From an uncultured Bacteroidales bacterium (GTDB lineage Bacteria; Bacteroidota; Bacteroidia; Bacteroidales; UBA932): a DNA stretch of 20,198 nucleotides. Below, piece after piece: positions 16,220 through 20,198 of the stretch; within the stretch, counting starts at the first letter, position 1; the number at the start of each line of letters is the position of its first letter. Position numbers and translations under genes: made by a program. The stretch is taken from the NCBI GenBank assembly GCA_934717185.1, contig CAKUYQ010000040.1:1-20198 (forward strand), given 5' to 3'. Below the pieces are notes generated by a model. It did no database searches, was not told the origin of the DNA, and saw nothing but the letters and a program-made list of their open reading frames with translations.

Positions 16220-18229
16220 TTATTTAATCTCTTTTTTAAGTGAAGCTCTAATCAGATAAACGATTAGCAGTGCGTACATTAGCAAGCCAAGATAACCTGC
16301 AGGAGCAGATTCCAACCAAGCTTTGCTTCCCGATATAGCAGACAGGTCTACATTGGCAAACTTAAGGCCTGCACTTACAACACCCATAAGGGCACCACCG
16401 GCAATGAAGCCCGATGCAAGCAGAGTTCCCTTCTCGTTGCGGGCCTTGTTAACAGCCTCATCCTTGCTTCTTGTGCTAACAAACCATGCCACTGCACCAC
16501 CAATCAAAAGTGGCAGGTTAAGATCCAACGGGATGAACATACCAAGAGCAAAAGCCAAAGCAGGAACTTTAAAGATTGTAAGCACAACAGCTAAAATTGC
16601 ACCAATGCCGTAAAGCAGCCAAGGTGCGCTTCCGCCGCTCATAAGAGGCTCAATGACAGCAGCCATTGCATTTGCCTGAGGTGCAACAAGAGCATCGTCT
16701 CCGGTAAAGCCAAAGGTCTTGTTAAGGATTATCATAACACCACCAACCGTAGCTGCGGCAACCAATGTTCCAAGGAACTTCCAAGACTCCTGTTTAAGCG
16801 GAGTGCTTCCAATCCAGTAACCTATCTTAAGGTCTGTAACAAACGCTCCTGCAACAGAGAGTGCTGTACATACAACACCTCCAATGATAAGTGCGGCAGT
16901 CATTCCGGCAGTACCTTTAAGACCGCAGGCTACCATAATTACAGAGCCAAGGATAAGGGTCATGAGTGTCATTCCGCTAACAGGGTTCGAACCAACAATT
17001 GCAATTGCGTTTGCCGCCACTGTTGTAAAGAGAAAAGCAATTATCGCAACCACCAAAAGTGCTATTACAGCGTGGAACAGATTGTCTACAACACCAAAGT
17101 AGAAGAACACAAATATTACAACTAATGTTACAAGAATACCAATTGCAATAATCTTCATAGAGAGGTCTCTTTGAGTTCTTAGAGCCTTTTCTGCAGCAGA
17201 ATCCTTCTTGCCTTTGAACTCCTTAACGGCAAGCCCGAGAGCAGACTTTATAATGCCTGCAGACTTTATTATTCCAATGATACCTGCTGTTGCAATACCG
17301 CCAATGCCAATATGTCTTGCAAACTCCTTAAAGATCTCCTCCGGAGCCATCTGTCCAACAGCCGTAGTCATTCCTGTGTTCATAAAATCGAGAACCTGTT
17401 CGCCAAACAGAATGTTCATGCCGGGAACAATTACAAACCATACCAAGAACGAACCGCAGCAGATGATAAAGGCATATTTAAGGCCAATTATATAGCCAAG
17501 ACCAAGAACAGCCGCTCCCGTATTGAGCTTTAGGACTACCTTTGCTTTGTCTGCAATGGCCTCACCAAAAGGAAGAATCCTCGATGTAAAGGTCTCGCTC
17601 CACCAACCGAACGAAGAAACCACAAAATCGTAAAGACCTCCAACAAGACCGCTTATTGCCAACATCTTTGCGCTACTTCCGCCACTCTCGCCGCTAACAA
17701 GGACCTGTGTGGTTGCAGTAGCCTCCGGGAACGGATATTTGCCGTGCATATCAGATACGAAATACTTCCTGAACGGAATAAGGAAGAGAATACCAAGCAC
17801 GCCGCCAAGCAGAGAGCTAAAGAACACCTTCATAAAATCCACGGAAAGTTCGGGATATTTGGCCTGCAGAATATACAGCGCAGGGAGCGTAAATATTGCA
17901 CCTGCCACTATTGCACCGGAACATGCTCCTATAGACTGTATTATCACATTCTCGCCAAGGGCGTTTTTTCTTTTGCAGGCTCCCGACAAACCTACTGCTA
18001 TAATGGCAATAGGGATTGCCGCTTCAAACACCTGTCCTACCTTAAGGCCAAGGAATGCGGCAGCTGCAGAGAAGAGCACTGTCATTACAAGGCCCACCGA
18101 AACAGACCAGAAGTTAACCTCCGGATAGTTTTTGTCGGGACTCAAAATAGGGGTATATTTCTCCCCCGGTTTAAGCTCGCGGGTGGCGTTTTCTGGTAGC
18201 GCCACCTGTTTTTGATTATTGTCGCTCAT
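16220..18229 (-). CDS. OPT-family oligopeptide transporter
   Basis: Integral inner-membrane protein of the OPT family, which imports oligopeptides (some members import metal chelates) with protons. The soluble N-terminus (1-38) is followed by about 15 hydrophobic segments. Recognisable parts are NFWSVSVGLVMTVLFSAAAAFLGLKVGQVFEAAIPIAI (39-76), RKNALGENVIIQSIGACSGAIVAGAIF (87-113), FRKYFVSDMHGKYPFPEATATTQVLVSG (152-179) and VTDLKIGYWIGSTP near 468-481. The length of 669 residues fits bacterial OPT proteins. A hydrophilic segment with FKGKKDSAAEKALRTQRDLS near 340-360 separates two membrane blocks. It starts 33 bases after the YeiH-like gene and is followed by pepT, so peptides are the most likely substrate. 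Exact substrate range cannot be read from the sequence. Confidence 0.93.
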   Translation of the reverse strand: MSDNNQKQVALPENATRELKPGEKYTPILSPDKNYPEVNFWSVSVGLVMTVLFSAAAAFLGLKVGQVFEAAIPIAIIAVGLSGACKRKNALGENVIIQSIGACSGAIVAGAIFTLPALYILQAKYPELSVDFMKVFFSSLLGGVLGILFLIPFRKYFVSDMHGKYPFPEATATTQVLVSGESGGSSAKMLAISGLVGGLYDFVVSSFGWWSETFTSRILPFGEAIADKAKVVLKLNTGAAVLGLGYIIGLKYAFIICCGSFLVWFVIVPGMNILFGEQVLDFMNTGMTTAVGQMAPEEIFKEFARHIGIGGIATAGIIGIIKSAGIIKSALGLAVKEFKGKKDSAAEKALRTQRDLSMKIIAIGILVTLVVIFVFFYFGVVDNLFHAVIALLVVAIIAFLFTTVAANAIAIVGSNPVSGMTLMTLILGSVIMVACGLKGTAGMTAALIIGGVVCTALSVAGAFVTDLKIGYWIGSTPLKQESWKFLGTLVAAATVGGVMIILNKTFGFTGDDALVAPQANAMAAVIEPLMSGGSAPWLLYGIGAILAVVLTIFKVPALAFALGMFIPLDLNLPLLIGGAVAWFVSTRSKDEAVNKARNEKGTLLASGFIAGGALMGVVSAGLKFANVDLSAISGSKAWLESAPAGYLGLLMYALLIVYLIRASLKKEIK

Positions 18230-18262
18230 TGTTTAATTGTATAGTATTTAATTAAATATCAA

Positions 18263-19465
18263 CTACGCAAACAGACACCAAGCAACCGCCAAAGTTATAA
18301 TAATATTAAAAGCCTGAGCAATTAGGAAAGTCTTGGTGTATTTTGCATTCTCCCTGTTGAACACCTGCTTGAAGTTAGTCTCTAAACCAATGCTCACAAA
18401 AGCAAGCGAAAAGATGGTCTCTCTAACCCCTTTGGCAACACCGCCCAACACCTTTGCCTGCTCCGGAGCCAACAAAAAACTGAAAACCAAAGAGGCAATT
18501 ACAAAACCAATCACAAATTTAGGAAATCTTTCCCATAAAACTCCCGGAGTTGGCTTTATATCTGAATTAATATTTCTAAAAGACCAATAGATAGATATGA
18601 AAAATGCTGCAACACCAAGCAGAACATTCTGTGCGCTCTTTATTATAACACTGTACTGCTCAGCAACATCACCCAAAAACTTGCCAGATGCAACAACAGC
18701 TCCTGTTGTATCTATCGTACCTCCCAACCAGGCCCCGGATACCTCTGGCGACAGCCCCAACCACATTGCCAAGTATGGCATAACGTACATCATTGGAATG
18801 GCGCAGATAAGTACCAAAGACACTACAAAAGAGAGCTTCTTGCCATCTCCCTTAATAGCTCCGCAAGAGGCAATTGCAGCAGAGACGCCGCATATGGAGA
18901 CTGCAGATGAGAGCATTACCCCCATCTCGCGGTCTACCCCCATCTTCTTTGAGATCCAGAAAGAGAAGTACCACACACTAAATACAACAATAATCGCCTG
19001 CACCATGCCCAAAGCACCTGCCTTCATAATCTCGTTAAATAGAATAGACGAACCTAAAATCACCAATCCGGCCTTAATGAAATACTCGCTCCTTACCGCA
19101 GGCTCAATCCATTTTGGCAGCCCAATAGTATTTCTAATCAGCAGTCCAATGGCAACAGCTATGAATACAGCCTCAAAGCCGGTCCTTTTAATTACAGGTA
19201 TACCACTTATATATTGGGAAAGAACGGATATTGCGTAAATGAAGACAAAACCGGGGACAAATTTAAGAACTCTCTGCCCCAAGATTAGGATTCCTCCACC
19301 AAAAGCAAGAAGCAGAACGCCAAACTGCGCAAACTGGTTCTTAAACAACGATGGGACAAAGATAACTAACAGGAGCAGCAGCCCCCCGATGAACGTAGAC
19401 AACACATCCTCATTCTTCATAAAATTTGGAGTGGGGATGTAAAGGAAATTCTTTTTTGGTTCCAT
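18263..19465 (-). CDS. YeiH-family (UPF0324) putative sulfate exporter-like membrane protein
   Basis: Multi-pass inner-membrane protein of the conserved UPF0324/YeiH family. Databases often call it a putative sulfate exporter, but the substrate is not well established. Signature segments are AVSICGVSAAIASCGAIKGD (188-207), WLGGTIDTTGAVVASG (246-261) and the following IIKSAQNVLLGVAAFFISIYW. About ten membrane helices are visible, beginning at 22-40. At 400 residues it is longer than the roughly 350 of E. coli YeiH, with a 20-residue soluble N-terminus. It is the first gene of a probable minus-strand operon with the OPT transporter, pepT and the GHL10 gene. A matching promoter lies at 19694-19724, leaving a leader of about 220 bases that is filled with hexamer repeats. 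A function such as disposal of sulfur products from peptide catabolism would fit the operon but is speculation. Confidence 0.9.
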   Translation of the reverse strand: MEPKKNFLYIPTPNFMKNEDVLSTFIGGLLLLLVIFVPSLFKNQFAQFGVLLLAFGGGILILGQRVLKFVPGFVFIYAISVLSQYISGIPVIKRTGFEAVFIAVAIGLLIRNTIGLPKWIEPAVRSEYFIKAGLVILGSSILFNEIMKAGALGMVQAIIVVFSVWYFSFWISKKMGVDREMGVMLSSAVSICGVSAAIASCGAIKGDGKKLSFVVSLVLICAIPMMYVMPYLAMWLGLSPEVSGAWLGGTIDTTGAVVASGKFLGDVAEQYSVIIKSAQNVLLGVAAFFISIYWSFRNINSDIKPTPGVLWERFPKFVIGFVIASLVFSFLLAPEQAKVLGGVAKGVRETIFSLAFVSIGLETNFKQVFNRENAKYTKTFLIAQAFNIIITLAVAWCLFA

Positions 19466-19522
19466 ATTACTTTATTTGTATAATTTTATTTTTATTCTCC
19501 GAGCCATCTATGCATGTTATCT

Positions 19523-19588
19523 GCTTTGGCTTTGGCTTTGGCTTTTGCATTGGCATTAGCTTTGGCTTTTTCTCTTTCTCTTTCTCTT
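19523..19588. repeat. Hexanucleotide repeat tract in the presumed yeiH-like leader
   Basis: Eleven hexamers in one register: GCTTTG three times, GCTTTT, GCATTG, GCATTA, GCTTTG, GCTTTT, then TCTCTT three times. The same register runs on into the pyrimidine-rich repeat copy B, where an 18-base unit TCTACCCTCTTTACTTTC occurs about twice. The tract is 58 bases upstream of the YeiH-like start codon and downstream of its predicted promoter, so it would be transcribed as a purine-rich leader RNA. A 60-codon reading frame on the minus strand (19674 to 19492) passes through it as a dipeptide-repeat sequence; there is no other sign that it is translated. Confidence 0.8.
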
Positions 19589-19589
19589 T

Positions 19590-19643
19590 CTACCCTCTTT
19601 ACTTTCTCTACCCTCTTTACCCTTGAATAGCCAACGCTAACGC
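19590..19643 (-). repeat. Purine-rich dispersed repeat, copy B (inverted relative to copy A)
   Basis: On the minus strand this reads GCGTTAGCGTTGGCT (19643-19629) followed by a GGGTAGAGAAAGTAAAGAGG-type tract (19613-19590), matching copy A at 7468-7513 in 14 of 15 and 22 of 24 bases. It contains one extra GGGTAAAGA unit between the two blocks. It lies in the presumed 5' leader of the YeiH-like gene, whereas copy A lies just after namZ. Confidence 0.6.
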
Positions 19644-19693
19644 AAAAATGTAAATAATTATATAGTAAAAGCATTTACTAATTTACCGGACGG

Positions 19694-19724
19694 CAAAGTT
19701 AGAAAATAACTGATAGATATTAAA
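19694..19724 (-). promoter_or_regulatory. Bacteroidota-type promoter for the YeiH-like gene operon
   Basis: On the minus strand TTTA (19724-19721) and TAACTTTG (19701-19694) are separated by 19 bases. The downstream element is a full TAnnTTTG match and the upstream one matches three of four bases of TTTG. Transcription would begin near 19687, about 220 bases before the start codon at 19465, and would include both repeat tracts in the leader. Confidence 0.5.
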
Positions 19725-19925
19725 TTTATCCTCTATAAATTTTTAAGCCGAACTTCCGAAAAATAGCCGGAGCCGGTCATAATTTAGAGTGAGCTTAAAT
19801 AATAAATTAAAATAATCTTAGATTTGACTGTTTGGAACGCATAAATTAATTATTTGGGTATTAATATAATGCATGCAAGTAGGGAAGTGTGGAGATAAAA
19901 AAGACAGATTTTTTTTGAAAAAAGT
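19725..19925. other. Intergenic, no recognised feature
   Basis: AT-rich stretch between the minus-strand operon promoter and the rRNA-type promoter. I see no plausible coding frame, tRNA, long hairpin or repeat. The A/T-rich run just before 19926 could act as an upstream activating element for the strong promoter. Confidence 0.5.
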
Positions 19926-19956
19926 TTTGGATAATTCAAAAATGTCCTTACCTTTG
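19926..19956 (+). promoter_or_regulatory. Strong rRNA-type promoter at the right edge
   Basis: TTTG at 19926-19929 and TACCTTTG at 19949-19956 are separated by exactly 19 bases, a full consensus match, preceded by a T8 and A-rich run that resembles an UP element. Transcription would start near 19963. No protein-coding start follows within the remaining 235 bases; the downstream sequence looks like a structured stable-RNA leader. Confidence 0.75.
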
Positions 19957-20198
19957 CAATCCGTTTGAGAAAAACGGAAGTTCATTGAGATGATTTGGAA
20001 GAGATTCCAGGTGCTTAATAGAGCGAGGCTTTGTTAGGATTTTTTAGATTATTTTTAAAGAATCGGCAAAGACAAATAGCTTTAGCTTATATTTTTGAGG
20101 AATTTCAAGGCGCGCGAAGTGAGGAGTTCCGGAGTTAACTTAGGTTAATGAGGAAACGACGAACGAGAGCAACGCAGAAATTGCCAAAAAGATAACTA
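19957..20198 (+). promoter_or_regulatory. Probable rRNA operon leader (16S gene beyond the window)
   Basis: Structured, non-coding sequence downstream of a strong promoter. It contains a small hairpin CCGTTT/AAACGG (19961-19977), a GTTCATTGA element (19980-19988) that may be a boxA-like antitermination site, and a long-range stem AATTTC (20101-20106) with GAAATT (20177-20182). AAGTGAGGAG at 20117-20126 is the exact complement of CTCCTCACTT at 106-115, directly after the 16S gene at the left edge. That is what is expected if this leader and that trailer form the precursor-16S processing stem. The 16S gene itself is not in the window, so the identification is inference. Confidence 0.6.

Noticed and set aside
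17709..18199. Two overlapping + strand frames (139 and 151 codons) opposite the OPT gene
   Set aside because: They lie opposite the N-terminal part of an unambiguous transporter and read as compositional shadows.
18597..19238. 213-codon + strand frame opposite the YeiH-like gene
   Set aside because: Antisense shadow of a conserved membrane protein; Pro/Thr/Ser-rich translation typical of reversed hydrophobic codons.

Overview
The window is bacterial chromosome from a member of the Bacteroidales (phylum Bacteroidota). Evidence: the 16S rRNA tail reads CTGGAACACCTCCTTT; promoters fit the Bacteroidota pattern TTTG-N19/20-TAnnTTTG; recognisable Shine-Dalgarno sequences are scarce; and the gene families (DUF4922, DUF1343/NamZ, AspT-like transporter, long AsmA protein) are typical of gut and oral Bacteroidales. 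I cannot name a genus.

Layout. (1) 1-360: the 3' end of a 16S rRNA gene, tRNA-Ile(GAT), tRNA-Ala(TGC), then directly an intrinsic terminator. The 23S gene normally found here is absent. (2) 416-7468, + strand: five tightly packed genes forming one probable operon: a two-domain family 2 glycosyltransferase, a DUF4922 HIT/GalT-like protein, a SpoIID-type protein without a signal peptide, an AmpG-like permease with a large periplasmic insert, and a secreted NamZ-type exo-N-acetylmuramidase. (3) 7469-7748: a regulatory gap with a purine-rich repeat, a G10 tract, a strong promoter and a terminator-like leader hairpin. (4) 7749-13041, + strand: an AspT/YidE-like transporter with two RCK_C domains and a 1193-residue AsmA-like protein. 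(5) 13078-19465, - strand, probable operon read right to left: YeiH-like membrane protein, OPT oligopeptide transporter, peptidase T, and a secreted GHL10 (DigH-like) glycosidase. (6) 19466-20198: no convincing gene; it holds a hexanucleotide repeat tract in the presumed yeiH-like leader, a second copy of the purine-rich repeat, and at the right edge a strong rRNA-type promoter and leader, probably of another 16S gene that starts beyond the window.

How the genes fit together. The left operon reads as turnover and recycling of peptidoglycan glycan: NamZ removes MurNAc outside the cytoplasm, AmpG imports anhydro-muropeptides or disaccharides, and three gene products without signal peptides (glycosyltransferase, DUF4922 and SpoIID proteins) may process or re-use sugars inside. 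Its closest thematic relative, the GHL10 glycosidase, lies in the right-hand operon. The rest of the right operon (OPT transporter plus PepT) imports and hydrolyses small peptides. The best candidate for an undescribed system is the GT2-DUF4922-SpoIID-AmpG-NamZ operon, because three of its members have no settled role and the SpoIID protein appears cytoplasmic. The missing 23S gene may be genuine or an assembly effect, since both window ends are flanks of 16S.
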